A stretch of 64,000 nucleotides of DNA from Clostridia bacterium (GTDB taxonomy: Bacteria; Bacillota; Clostridia; Christensenellales; Aristaeellaceae). The translations under genes were made by a program, and so were the position numbers. The notes beneath the pieces were generated by a model. That model was not told the DNA's origin and did no database searches. It was given only the letters and a program-made list of their open reading frames with translations. The DNA lies in the NCBI GenBank assembly GCA_017460395.1, contig JAFUBA010000203.1:1-64000 (forward strand). Direction: 5' to 3'. Within the stretch, counting starts at the first letter, position 1; each line of letters starts with the position of its first letter. Of this stretch, positions 51,220 to 60,245 are shown piece by piece.

Positions 51220-51576
51220 CTACTGCAGTGATACTGCTTCCTTCATCTGAGAAAGAAGCTGCTCAATCTGATGGATTTTCTCCTTCAGGATTGCGTTCTC
51301 CCGAGTCAATCGCTGAATTTCGTCCGCCTGCCGGGCGATCTGGGACGTCAGATCAGCGGGCATGGGATCCACCGCCTCATTCTGCACGATCTTTGTTCTG
51401 TTGCGTGACCCCGGATCCTGCGACTTTGGTATGATCTCATGGGTTTCGGGATTGACCCGCCCAAGGTAGGTCCGTCTGCTTTTCGGCTTCTTCGTCACAG
51501 GATCCCTGTAGGACTCAGCCTGAAAGGCATAGACGACCCCCGTTTTCTTGTTGGTCTGGTATAGCATATACGCCAT
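51220..51576 (-). CDS. Small protein resembling the N-terminus of IS1634-type transposases
   Basis: A 118-residue protein. The first 45 residues, with YQTNKKTGVVYAFQAESYRD and RRTYLGRVNPETHEIIP, resemble the strand-rich N-terminus of IS1634-family transposases. The last 40 (QADEIQRLTRENAILKEKIH) form a coiled coil. The rest of the transposase, including the DDE domain, is absent and no inverted repeats or target duplication are seen. It is open and has a tidy terminator, so it may be a domesticated fragment rather than a decaying one. ATG at 51576 follows AAAGGGA, 54 bases after sbcC. Confidence 0.65.
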   Translation of the reverse strand: MAYMLYQTNKKTGVVYAFQAESYRDPVTKKPKSRRTYLGRVNPETHEIIPKSQDPGSRNRTKIVQNEAVDPMPADLTSQIARQADEIQRLTRENAILKEKIHQIEQLLSQMKEAVSLQ

Positions 51577-51630
51577 GTGACACACGTCCCTTTCAGAAAT
51601 CACGCAGACACATCGAACTCCTGCAGGCTG

Positions 51631-54399
51631 TCAGGTCTCGATCGTGGCCACGCTGCCGCCCGTTTTCTGCTTTCTCACGACAATCTGCCTGTCAATGGCC
51701 GTCTTCAGTTCCGACACATGGGAGATGATGCCCACCAGCCGGTGGCCTTCTGTCAGTCCTTCCAGGACACGGACGGCCTCCTTCAGGGTGTCCTCATCCA
51801 GTGAGCCGAATCCTTCGTCCACAAACAGCGTGTCGATCTCCATGCCGCCACTGCTCATCTGGATCTCTTCGGACAGACCCAGGGCCAGGGAGAGGGAAGC
51901 GATGAACGACTCGCCGCCGGAGAGCGTCTTCACACTGCGCTCGCTCCCGTTATAGTGATCCACCACATTGATTTCAAGTCCGGACTGGCTCCTCAGATTC
52001 TCCGCCTTGTCCCGCCGCACCATCTCATAGCGCCCCTGGGACATCCTCATCAAGTGAATGTTGGCCCGCCTCAGGATCCTGTCAAAGTAGTGCTGCTGGA
52101 TATAGGTTTCCAGCATGACGCGCTCTTTGCCCTTCAGATTTCCACATGCGGTATCCGAAAGACTGGACATCCAGACCCAGGTTGCATCGATTTCCTCCAG
52201 TTCTGCCTGGCCATCAGTGATTCCACGCTGCACATCGCGGTTCGTCTCCAGGCGGTGCACCAAAGCGTCCTGCTGTGCATGGAAGGCCTTTTTCCTGCCC
52301 TGTGCCTCCGCCTGTTCGGCCCTAAGGACATCGGATGGCCTGGTCTTCTCCATGGAAGTCAGATTTTCCCGGAGCTGCGCGATCCTGGCCTCAAGCTCCA
52401 CTTTTGTCCGTTCTTTTTCCTGATACGCCTTCTCGGCACTCACCCGCGCCCTGTCCAGGCCATCCGCCTGCTGCTCAAGGCGCTCTTTTTCTTTCTGTGC
52501 ATCCGCCTTCCCGGGATAGGCCAGGTCCTTCATCCGCTCCTCGCAGCTGGCCTGATCGGCCGCGATCTGCTGTGACACCTTCGTCTGCTCCCCGCGGAGC
52601 TCCTCCAGCGTCCTCTGAAGCGCCTGAATGTCTGCTTCCTGCTCCGGCAGTTGCTTCTCCAGAACCTCCTTTTCCCGCAGGCGGTTGTCCTCCTCCTGAA
52701 TGTCCGACTGGAGTGCGCGAACCGATGCCTTCTCTTTCTTCAGGCTTTCCTGAATCGCTTGTTCGGGCGTCTCCGGGGGCTCCTCCGGAAATACCTCCTG
52801 AAGTTTCACATGAAACGCATCGCCTGCCGCATTCCATTTGCCCCTGGTTTCCGCCGCCTGCGCGCTCCGCTTTCCAGCTTCCGCCATGGCCTCCTTTGCC
52901 GCTTCCTCCGCCTGAAGAACGCTCTCCTCCGTCAGATCCGCCCTTCGCAATGCGGCCTTGCAAGGATGCACCGTGGATCCGCACACCGGGCAGGGCTGGC
53001 CATCCTCCAGCATGCTCGCCATGATCCCTGCCTGCTCAAGATTGAAGTGGCGCCTCAGCTCTGCGGCCGTCCGGCTGCGCTCATCGGACACGCGCTGTGA
53101 TTTCAGGTACGCTTCCTGGTGTTCCGAAAGCTGCGCCTCCAGTTTGCCCAGCGCCCGAAGATCCCGCTGCAGCGCTTCGAGTTCGCGGACCCTTCGCCCG
53201 GTTTCATCCAGCTTTCTGCCAAGCACCTCCCGCTGCTCCCCGGCGTGCGCCAGGTCTCTGAGCCGCGCCTGCATTTCAGCCAGCGTGTCCCGCGCCTTCG
53301 TCAGCGCCGTGTCCTTCTCAAGGACCTTTTCCTCCGTCTTCTTCTGTCTCTTTTCCATCTCGCGGATGCCTTTTCTCCGCGCTTCCACATCATCATACGC
53401 AGGCAGGGTTGATTCTATGGTGTGGGCATCCCGTCGAAGCTGCTCCACCTCTCCCTGCCGCGCCTGCCGGGCCTCCATCTCCGCTTTTCTGTCTGAAAGC
53501 TCGTGCCGGATCTGTGTGAGGTTCTTCTCTGCATCCTCAAGACCCTTTTCCTGCTTCTCCCGCTCCTCGCTCCTTGCAAGGTCGGCAGAGACCCGCTCAA
53601 GAGACCTGTCGTTATGGTCCATGGCCTCCCGGAGCCGGAAGAGCTGATCCTCATCTTCCGTGAGGAGCTGCCCCAGAAGCGTCAGGGTGTCCTCTGTCAG
53701 CATCTCCCCTGCCATGGCCTTCTGTGCACTCTCCGAAAAGAGGCTGTGCTCATCGCAGATCAGCCGTCCACAGTATCCGTCCATCCTGGCCTTCACCTGT
53801 TCTCTTTTCGAGGAAAGCGCCAGCGCGTCCTGCCGGACCCTGTCCTGGAAGTCCTGGTAGATCTTCGTGTGGAAGATGCTGCGGAACCGCTCCTGACGCT
53901 CCCGGGTGTCCGAGAGCAACAGACGCAGAAAATCCCCCTGGGCGATCATGGAAATCTGGCAGAACTGTGCCCTGTCCACGCCCAGGATCTCCTGGATCTT
54001 CCGCGTGACCTGACTTGCCTGATTTTCCGCATGCCCGTCCGGATAGACCAGCTCCGCCTGCGAGGGCTGCTTGGTGAAGCCCTCCCCCCGGAGTTTTTTT
54101 CTCATGTACTCGGGATTTCGCCTGACCCGGTACCGCTTTCCCTGGTGGAGAAATTCCAGCTCCACATACGTGTCCGTGATGTCTCCCGCCATCTTGGACC
54201 TGAGCATGGAAGGCTCCCGGTACTCACCGCTCGGTGCCCCGAAAAGAGCAAAGGTGATGGCATCGAAGATGGTGGTCTTGCCGGCACCCGTATCCCCGCA
54301 GATGAGATACAGACCCTCCTCCCCCAGTTTCTCCATGTCCAGCACCTGGCACGATGCATACGGTCCGAAGGCGGAGATGGTGATCTTCAAGGGTCTCAT
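51631..54399 (-). CDS. sbcC: SbcC, ATPase subunit of the SbcCD nuclease
   Basis: A 922-residue SMC-like ATPase (Rad50 relative). With SbcD it opens hairpins and cuts blocked DNA ends. Walker A is CGDTGAGKTTIFDAITF near residues 32-48. Long coiled coils fill about 170-440 and 480-740. The zinc-hook CPVCGS sits between them near 470. The signature LSGGESFIASLSLALGL is near 820 and Walker B TLFVDEGFGSLDE near 850. The start overlaps the sbcD stop by ATGA and follows GGGAGGTG, so the subunits are translated together. Confidence 0.97.
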   Translation of the reverse strand: MRPLKITISAFGPYASCQVLDMEKLGEEGLYLICGDTGAGKTTIFDAITFALFGAPSGEYREPSMLRSKMAGDITDTYVELEFLHQGKRYRVRRNPEYMRKKLRGEGFTKQPSQAELVYPDGHAENQASQVTRKIQEILGVDRAQFCQISMIAQGDFLRLLLSDTRERQERFRSIFHTKIYQDFQDRVRQDALALSSKREQVKARMDGYCGRLICDEHSLFSESAQKAMAGEMLTEDTLTLLGQLLTEDEDQLFRLREAMDHNDRSLERVSADLARSEEREKQEKGLEDAEKNLTQIRHELSDRKAEMEARQARQGEVEQLRRDAHTIESTLPAYDDVEARRKGIREMEKRQKKTEEKVLEKDTALTKARDTLAEMQARLRDLAHAGEQREVLGRKLDETGRRVRELEALQRDLRALGKLEAQLSEHQEAYLKSQRVSDERSRTAAELRRHFNLEQAGIMASMLEDGQPCPVCGSTVHPCKAALRRADLTEESVLQAEEAAKEAMAEAGKRSAQAAETRGKWNAAGDAFHVKLQEVFPEEPPETPEQAIQESLKKEKASVRALQSDIQEEDNRLREKEVLEKQLPEQEADIQALQRTLEELRGEQTKVSQQIAADQASCEERMKDLAYPGKADAQKEKERLEQQADGLDRARVSAEKAYQEKERTKVELEARIAQLRENLTSMEKTRPSDVLRAEQAEAQGRKKAFHAQQDALVHRLETNRDVQRGITDGQAELEEIDATWVWMSSLSDTACGNLKGKERVMLETYIQQHYFDRILRRANIHLMRMSQGRYEMVRRDKAENLRSQSGLEINVVDHYNGSERSVKTLSGGESFIASLSLALGLSEEIQMSSGGMEIDTLFVDEGFGSLDEDTLKEAVRVLEGLTEGHRLVGIISHVSELKTAIDRQIVVRKQKTGGSVATIET

Positions 54400-55529
54400 G
54401 CCAGGTCACCTCCCAGACTGTGGAACAGGCCCTTCACATACGCTTTCATCCTGTCATCCATTCCTCTGCCGTTCATCTCCGCATAGAAGCGGTCAAACAG
54501 TTCCGTTTCGCTGAGCTTTTCCATCTCCTGCTCCATCTTCAGCATCGGGTCTGTCCGCGTTCTGAGATTGTCATAGGAGAGCTTCATCAGGTTCGGATAG
54601 ATCGTCCTGAGCTTTGCCAGGGCATCCGGCACATCCTCCTCGTCCGTCAGGATCACGTGAACATAGTCGTCCCGCTTTTCCTCCTCCCGGCCTCGGCGAA
54701 GGGCAACCTCGCTGTATGTGCCGCGCACCTCACGCAGGTCCCGCAGCGGTTTCAGGAGACATGTGCGCACGGACACCTGCCCCTTTTCCCCGAGTTCCAC
54801 CATGGTCACAGACTTCTGGTGGTCCTTTTCCGAGAAGGAATATTTCAGCGGAGACCCGCAGTAGCGGATGTGCTCCACGCCCACCTTCTGTGGCCCATGG
54901 ATGTGCCCGAGCGCCACATAGTCAAAGGGTGCAAACACGGAGGCGTCCACGTTTTCCGTGCCGCCTACGTGGATCTCCTCGCTCTCGCAGGTCTGGGCAC
55001 CGGTCACAAACTGGTGGGTCACCAGCACGTTTCTCACGCCCGTGTCCACCCCCATGGCCTCGATGGCGCATCGCATGGCCTGGGTATAGTCCTCGATCCC
55101 GTCACCGAAAAAGCGCCGGGCCTGAGATGGGCGGAGAAACGGCAGGAGGTACACCCGGACAGTGCCGTACTCATCCTGCATTTCCAGTGCCCTCGTCTCC
55201 CCGGCATAGACCGGTGCAATATGGATCCCGCCCTTTTCCATGAGCCGCCCGCCAAAGGCGAGCCGCTCCGGCGAATCATGATTGCCTGCAATGAGGAAGA
55301 CCTGAAGATGACGCTCTGAAAGCGCATAGAGAAAATCATCCAGAAGTGTCACGGCTTCGGAGGATGGCACCGACTTGTCGTACACGTCCCCTGCGAGGAT
55401 GACGCCCTGCGGCTTCTCGCGGTCCGCGATGACGAGGATCTCCTCCAGAATCGCCTTCTGATCCTCCAGCATGGAAAAATCATTGACCCGCTTTCCCAGA
55501 TGCAGGTCAGACAGATGCATGAGTTTCAT
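54396..55529 (-). CDS. sbcD: SbcD, nuclease subunit of the SbcCD complex
   Basis: A 377-residue calcineurin-like metallophosphoesterase (Mre11 relative). The metal-binding motifs are visible: HLSDLHLGKRV at residues 4-14, ILAGDVYDKSVPS near 48-60, LIAGNHDSPERL near 81-92, LVTHQFVTG near 170 and YVALGHIHGPQ near 203-213. Together with SbcC it degrades hairpins and protein-blocked ends. ATG at 55529 follows GAGGAGG; the in-frame GTG at 55544 would overlap that site. Unusually, it sits directly behind a sugar kinase in a DeoR-headed operon. Confidence 0.97.
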   Translation of the reverse strand: MKLMHLSDLHLGKRVNDFSMLEDQKAILEEILVIADREKPQGVILAGDVYDKSVPSSEAVTLLDDFLYALSERHLQVFLIAGNHDSPERLAFGGRLMEKGGIHIAPVYAGETRALEMQDEYGTVRVYLLPFLRPSQARRFFGDGIEDYTQAMRCAIEAMGVDTGVRNVLVTHQFVTGAQTCESEEIHVGGTENVDASVFAPFDYVALGHIHGPQKVGVEHIRYCGSPLKYSFSEKDHQKSVTMVELGEKGQVSVRTCLLKPLRDLREVRGTYSEVALRRGREEEKRDDYVHVILTDEEDVPDALAKLRTIYPNLMKLSYDNLRTRTDPMLKMEQEMEKLSETELFDRFYAEMNGRGMDDRMKAYVKGLFHSLGGDLA

Positions 55530-55540
55530 TCCCTGCCTCC

Positions 55541-56539
55541 TCACACCGACAGCCCGTCTGCATGGGTCGATGCCTCATACCGGTCCACACCCTCCATGAT
55601 GGAAAGAAGGGTTTCCCGGTCCACATGATCCCTGGCCGCAAGCCCCACGGCGCCGGCCATGGGGCCAAAGCGCGGCTGTGTCAGGCGCGCACCCAGGGCC
55701 TCCACCTCTTCCCGGAAAGGCACAAGGATACAGTCCCCGCCCCGGAAGAGGCCGCCCGAGTAGGACACCATGGGCGGCACCTCAAAGTGCAGCCGTCCCA
55801 TCAGGGCGCGGACCAGATCTGCCAGCTCCGCTGCGCCCCTTCGATAGATGGCATCCGCCACCGGGTCGCCCATGTCCCAGATATTCTTCAGGTGCCGCTG
55901 CAGGGAGGCCACCTTCGCCACATCCCCGTTATCCGTGAACTCATCGATGGCACCCGCCACATGCAGCGGATCCTGAAGGTGGAACAGTTCCATGAAATAA
56001 TCGTACAGACAGGTCTTCTCCATGCGGCCGTCCGCCTGACGGAAGAAGGCATTCACCGCCTGTACGCCAGCCCAGTAGGAGGAACCTTCGTCCCCATAGA
56101 AGACGGTCCATCCACCGGCCCTCGCCTTTCCTCCGTGTCCATCCTCCCCGTAGGCGATGGAGCCCGTGCCGGCCACCACATGGATGCCACTCTGCCCGCC
56201 AAGGGCACCGCACCAACCCGCCACCTGATCCCCCATGACGAGGAATGGGACGCCCGGAAGCGCCCTGGACACTGCTTCCTCCATCCACGCAGTACTCTCC
56301 CGGCTCTCCCCGCAGCATGTCAGAGCAAAGGCTGCAGCCGCAAGAGCGTCTGGCGCAAGATCTGCCTTTTTGAGGAAGTCTTGCACATACCCTCTGAGCG
56401 TCCGGACGTATGCATCCTTGCTCTCCCGAAGCGGCATGATGCCGGGGAAAGACGCCTTTCCCAGCACCTGACCGCGCTCGTCTGCAAGGCACAGTGCCAG
56501 CTTGGTTCCGCCGCCGTCGCACCCGAGAAATATGCTCAT
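55541..56539 (-). CDS. BadF/BadG-type ATPase, probable N-acetylhexosamine kinase
   Basis: A 332-residue ASKHA-fold protein of the BadF/BadG/BcrA/BcrD ATPase family, close to N-acetylglucosamine kinases. The phosphate loop GCDGGGTKLALCLAD is at residues 6-20, and the second motif VVAGTGSIAYGE is near 121-132, followed by AGGWTVFYGDEGSSYW near 141. YSGGLFRGGD near 272 is the adenosine motif. It most likely phosphorylates an amino sugar. Its start overlaps the DeoR stop by ATGA. No binding site separates them; GGGGAGG lies inside the regulator gene. sbcD begins 11 bases after its stop. Confidence 0.9.
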   Translation of the reverse strand: MSIFLGCDGGGTKLALCLADERGQVLGKASFPGIMPLRESKDAYVRTLRGYVQDFLKKADLAPDALAAAAFALTCCGESRESTAWMEEAVSRALPGVPFLVMGDQVAGWCGALGGQSGIHVVAGTGSIAYGEDGHGGKARAGGWTVFYGDEGSSYWAGVQAVNAFFRQADGRMEKTCLYDYFMELFHLQDPLHVAGAIDEFTDNGDVAKVASLQRHLKNIWDMGDPVADAIYRRGAAELADLVRALMGRLHFEVPPMVSYSGGLFRGGDCILVPFREEVEALGARLTQPRFGPMAGAVGLAARDHVDRETLLSIMEGVDRYEASTHADGLSV

Positions 56540-57309
56540 GCCTCAGCCTCCCCGCCTGCGACCACCACATGAATGCCATTGTTTCGAAGCTTTTCCAGCT
56601 CCTCCACAGGTGCCGCGGCATCGGTGATGACCGTGCTGAAGGCATCTGCCTGGGCATAGGTCATCAGGCTTGTCACGCCGAATTTCCCGCCGCAGACCAT
56701 GAGGATTGCCTGGTCACTGATCTCCACGGCTTTTTTCTTGATCTCATACTCCATGCGGCTGGAATTGGTAACCCCATGTTCCGAGATGCCGGTGGCCGCC
56801 ATGAAGGCCTTGGAGATATTGTAGCGGCTGAGAAACGACACCGTGTCGTCCCCGGTCATGGAGCGGGTCTTGTGACGGAGCTGGCCGGGGAGCGCAATGA
56901 GGCGGATATTTTCCATCTCAACCGCCCGCAGCATCACCTCAAGGTTGTGCGTCACAATGGTCAGGTTCCGCTTCTCCCGGAGGCCGTCCATCATCTGCAC
57001 GGTGGTGGTGCCGGAATCCAGGAAAATGATATCTCCGTCCTCCACCATCTCCGCTGCCTTATTCCCGACCTGCCGCTTCCCCGTATGATCCCCGGCGGAT
57101 CTCACCTCATAGGCTACCAGGGCCGCCGCAGAGGACTGGGTCGTCACACCGCCGTATACTTTGATCAGAATGCCATCGCGGACAAGCTCTGCCACGTCCC
57201 GTCTGACCGTATTCATGCTGACCTGAAAAGCCTCTTTGAGCTCTTCCATCGTGACAGTTTCCCGCTCCGTCACATAGCGTTCTACCTCCAGAAGCCGCCT
57301 GGATTTCAT
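56536..57309 (-). CDS. DeoR/GlpR-family transcriptional regulator
   Basis: A 257-residue DeoR-type regulator. The N-terminal winged helix-turn-helix (VTMEELKEAFQVSMNTVRRD and the GILIKVYGG wing) covers residues 1-60, and a sugar-phosphate-binding domain covers 75-240 with the conserved DGDIIFLDSGTTTVQMMDGL near 92 and GISEHGVTNSSRMEYEIK near 172. Such regulators usually repress and are released by a phosphorylated sugar. The kinase that follows could make its effector. It heads the chain DeoR, kinase, SbcD, SbcC and is divergent from the lyase/ABC operon. Confidence 0.94.
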   Translation of the reverse strand: MKSRRLLEVERYVTERETVTMEELKEAFQVSMNTVRRDVAELVRDGILIKVYGGVTTQSSAAALVAYEVRSAGDHTGKRQVGNKAAEMVEDGDIIFLDSGTTTVQMMDGLREKRNLTIVTHNLEVMLRAVEMENIRLIALPGQLRHKTRSMTGDDTVSFLSRYNISKAFMAATGISEHGVTNSSRMEYEIKKKAVEISDQAILMVCGGKFGVTSLMTYAQADAFSTVITDAAAPVEELEKLRNNGIHVVVAGGEAEA

Positions 57310-57406
57310 CTGAATCCCTCAATTCTGTAGTTACCCGTTGTCCGCGACCGCTGCATGCGTATCACAGCAATGATTAATTTACTCACTTTTCTGAGCATTT
57401 CAATAG

Positions 57407-57467
57407 TTGTGTCACAATTTGGGCATTTTTAGGCGTTATCCCTCTGTATTATCGCGATTTTGATCAA
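57407..57467. promoter_or_regulatory. Operator-like repeats in the DeoR divergent region
   Basis: TTGTG-T-CACAA (57407-57417) is an 11-base perfect palindrome. TTGATCAA (57460-57467) is a second one, followed by a related TTGATAA. The palindrome at 57460 lies inside the minus-strand promoter. These are candidate DeoR sites. Confidence 0.4.
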
Positions 57468-57477
57468 CTTTTGATAA
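57448..57477 (-). promoter_or_regulatory. Promoter of the DeoR-kinase-sbcDC operon
   Basis: On the minus strand TTATCA (57477-57472), an 18-base spacer and GATAAT (57453-57448), about 140 bases before the DeoR start. Confidence 0.5.
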
Positions 57478-57504
57478 TTTTTCTGGTAAAATTATGCGTA
57501 AGAC

Positions 57505-57533
57505 TTGACACAGTCTTGTCCTTTGTATATGAT
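57505..57533 (+). promoter_or_regulatory. Promoter of the lyase/ABC operon
   Basis: TTGACA at 57505-57510, a 17-base spacer and TATGAT at 57528-57533, about 70 bases before the first start. This is one of the best promoter matches in the window. The 296-base divergent region is AT-rich. Confidence 0.75.
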
Positions 57534-57605
57534 CCCCGGTGAGACATCAAAATTTGTTTTTATTGGCTGATTTTTGGCCCGTTTCTTTGGGCTGAGGTAG
57601 CTTAC

Positions 57606-59249
57606 ATGAATCATCTGATGCAGCTGGTTCCTTCCTGTGATGCACGGGTAGATGCTCTTCTCGCATCTCAGACGCCCTCGGGCGAATATGTGCCGGGAAA
57701 TCTGTTTACAGACACCCGCAACCAGGGCTTTTCGATCTCGCAGGTCTTCTTTGCCTACCTGACGCCTGAGAGCCGCCACTGCCTGAAGGAATCTGTGGCA
57801 GATTCACTTTCACTGGCCCTTTCCTGGGAGGAAGAACACCTTCGGGAGAACGGCAGCATGGATCTGGCTACCTGCAATTTTGCCTCCGCACCGGACACGG
57901 CCTTTACCGTCAATGCGCTGCTCATGCCCCTTATGTATCTGCATACGAACGAATCCCTGGCAGCGCTTCCCGGTGTAGCCTCTCTTGCAGACAGGCTGAG
58001 GCACCTTATCTTCCGTGCCTGTGAGGGCATCATTGCCGGAGGCTTCCATACCCCAAACCACAGATGGGCCATCGCTGCGTGTCTGAAAACCGCAGGCCGC
58101 CTGCTGGAGAATCAGGACTTTTCCCGGACAGCAGATCTGTATCTGGCCGAGGGTCTGGATATTGATGCGGACGGTGAGTTCGCCGAGAGAAGCACCGGCA
58201 CCTACAATCTGGTCAACGACGATCAGATGATCCGGCTCTATCTTGCCACCGGCGAGCGCATGTATCTTGATGCCGCCTGTGCCAATCTTCGGATGATGCG
58301 GTGCTACATGGAGCCGGATGACACCATCTTTACCATGAACTCCACCCGCCAGGACCACGGCACCAGGGTCTATCCGGAAGGGTACGCCATCCTGTGTGCC
58401 CTGTGCGGATATCTTTCGGAGGATGCTTCGCTCCTTGATGATGCGGAAAAGTACTTTCAGGCATCCCTCCGCCACGGCAGAGTGCCCAGAGGCCTTGAAT
58501 GGCTGAAGATTTTTCCGGACATGGATGCCATGATGCGCAAGGGAGATCACCACCCCGTTGAGTATCACCGCTTCTTCCCCGCCTCCGGCATAGTACGTCT
58601 GCGGCGGGATACCTGGTCCATGACGCTTCTGGACGGAAAGCCGGACTTTCTGTATTTCCAGTCCCAGACGCAGCGCCTGTCCATGTCGATCTACGCAAAT
58701 GTCTGCGACAAGCGACATTTCCTCTCCTCCGGCATCACCCGGGAGGAGGACGGATATACCCTCTGCTGTCACTGGGACAGCTGGTACTATGAGCCCTTCG
58801 GCGAGGAACGTGAAACCCGCGACTGGTGGCAGATGGACAATGAGCACACCAGGCAGAAAAAGATCCTTGGCGGGCTTGATATGCACATTCATGTAAAGCC
58901 GCTTCCGGACGGGTTTTCCATGCGTATCAAAGCCACGGGGCTGGACCGTGTACCGGTTCGCCTGGAAGTCACACTTCCCTCCGGTACGCTCCTGCGCGGC
59001 GAAAGCTTTTTCATGCGGACTGTGCCGGGCAGCAGCGTCCATGCTCAGGAAGGTTTTCTGGAGTCTCAGGCCGATGATGGTTCCATCCTGTCCTTCGGGC
59101 CCTGTTTTTCCGAGCACATGGTCCAGTACCGCATGGGGAATGCACTTCCCCAGAGCTCAGATGGTTTCACCGCATTTCTCAATGCGCTGACGCCCTTTGA
59201 CCGGGAGATCACCTTTTCCACCAAAAAGGTTTTTCCATATACCGCCTGA
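57606..59249 (+). CDS. Putative polysaccharide lyase or related carbohydrate enzyme
   Basis: A 547-residue cytoplasmic protein. The first 330 residues look like an (alpha/alpha) toroid, with GGFHTPNHRWAIAACLKTAG near 142-161 and AERSTGTYNLVNDDQMIRLY near 192. The rest is beta-rich (GIVRLRRDTWSMTLLDGK, LCCHWDSWYYEPF). This toroid-plus-beta-sheet plan and the NHRW and Tyr-rich motifs resemble heparinase II/III-like polysaccharide lyases. I cannot name the family and substrate is open. No signal peptide. It is the first gene of an operon with two sugar permeases and a binding protein, so it should act on the imported oligosaccharide. Confidence 0.6.
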   Translation: MNHLMQLVPSCDARVDALLASQTPSGEYVPGNLFTDTRNQGFSISQVFFAYLTPESRHCLKESVADSLSLALSWEEEHLRENGSMDLATCNFASAPDTAFTVNALLMPLMYLHTNESLAALPGVASLADRLRHLIFRACEGIIAGGFHTPNHRWAIAACLKTAGRLLENQDFSRTADLYLAEGLDIDADGEFAERSTGTYNLVNDDQMIRLYLATGERMYLDAACANLRMMRCYMEPDDTIFTMNSTRQDHGTRVYPEGYAILCALCGYLSEDASLLDDAEKYFQASLRHGRVPRGLEWLKIFPDMDAMMRKGDHHPVEYHRFFPASGIVRLRRDTWSMTLLDGKPDFLYFQSQTQRLSMSIYANVCDKRHFLSSGITREEDGYTLCCHWDSWYYEPFGEERETRDWWQMDNEHTRQKKILGGLDMHIHVKPLPDGFSMRIKATGLDRVPVRLEVTLPSGTLLRGESFFMRTVPGSSVHAQEGFLESQADDGSILSFGPCFSEHMVQYRMGNALPQSSDGFTAFLNALTPFDREITFSTKKVFPYTA

Positions 59250-59291
59250 CAGTACAGCACCACCAGGAACCCAAAAAGGAGAGATGCCATC

Positions 59292-60245
59292 GTGAGCAAG
59301 AACAAGGCAAAGTCCACCATTGCCCCGCACAAGAAGGGGTGGCTGAAGCTCTATCTGACCACCAGCTGGCAGCTGTATGCCATGATGCTGGTCCCCATCG
59401 TGTACATCATCTGCTTCAAATACAAGCCGATGCTGCACATTGTCATCGCCTTCAAGAAGTACAATGCCTTCAATCCGAACCTCTCCATGTGGGATATGCC
59501 GTGGGTCGGCTTCCAGTGGTTTGAGGAAGCGTTCCGGGATTCGCTGTTCTGGAAGTCCCTGGCCAACACCCTGATTCTGAATCTGGGCGATCTGATCCTG
59601 GGCTTCCCCTTCCCGATCATCCTGGCCATCTTCCTCAACGAGCTGCGGTCCAATAAGATCCGCAAGGCAACACAGCTGTCACTGTATCTGCCCAACTTCC
59701 TTTCCTGGGTGATCATCGCCGGTATCTCCTCCCAGCTCTTTGCTGCAAGCGGTCTGGTCAACAATCTGGTGTCAGCCCTCGGCGGCAGCACCGTGCCCTT
59801 CCTTTCCAACACCATCTGGTGGCGGTTTGTGTACTGGTTCATGGGCATCTGGCAGAGCGCCGGCTACAGCCTGATCATCTACCTGGCTGCCCTGATGAGC
59901 AATGACCCCAGCCTGAGCGAGGCAGCCTATATCGACGGTGCTACCAGAATGCAGAGAATCTGGCATGTCACCGTACCTCAGATCATGCCCACGATCTCCA
60001 CCCTCCTGATCATGCAGGTCGGCAAAGTGGTGTCCATCTCCTTCGACCGTCCCTACATGATGAGCAACGCCCTGGTGACCGATGCATCCCAGGTCATTTC
60101 CACCTTCGTTTACGATCGTGCCTTCACCGGACATCGATTTGACTACGCTGCTGCCATCGGTCTGTTCCAGTCCGTGGTCGGCATTGTCCTGATCCTGATT
60201 GCCAATCAGGGCTCCAAGAAAATGGGACAGGAGGGCATCATCTGA
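59292..60245 (+). CDS. Sugar ABC transporter permease (LplB/MalF type)
   Basis: A 317-residue binding-protein-dependent permease with six transmembrane segments. The cytoplasmic EAA loop that docks the ATPase is SEAAYIDGATRMQRIWHVTV near residue 212. The N-terminal KLYLTTSWQLYAMMLVPIVY and GFQWFEEAFRDSLFWKSL segments are typical of the LplB family, which imports complex oligosaccharides including pectin and rhamnogalacturonan fragments. The start is GTG at 59292, behind AAAGGAGAG. The stop overlaps the next permease start by one base. No ATPase gene is in the operon, so a shared MsmX-type ATPase encoded elsewhere is needed. Confidence 0.95.
   Translation: MSKNKAKSTIAPHKKGWLKLYLTTSWQLYAMMLVPIVYIICFKYKPMLHIVIAFKKYNAFNPNLSMWDMPWVGFQWFEEAFRDSLFWKSLANTLILNLGDLILGFPFPIILAIFLNELRSNKIRKATQLSLYLPNFLSWVIIAGISSQLFAASGLVNNLVSALGGSTVPFLSNTIWWRFVYWFMGIWQSAGYSLIIYLAALMSNDPSLSEAAYIDGATRMQRIWHVTVPQIMPTISTLLIMQVGKVVSISFDRPYMMSNALVTDASQVISTFVYDRAFTGHRFDYAAAIGLFQSVVGIVLILIANQGSKKMGQEGII

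Noticed and set aside
51181-51640. Intact insertion sequence at the transposase-like gene
   Set aside because: Only an N-terminal domain is encoded; no catalytic domain, terminal inverted repeats or target duplication were found.
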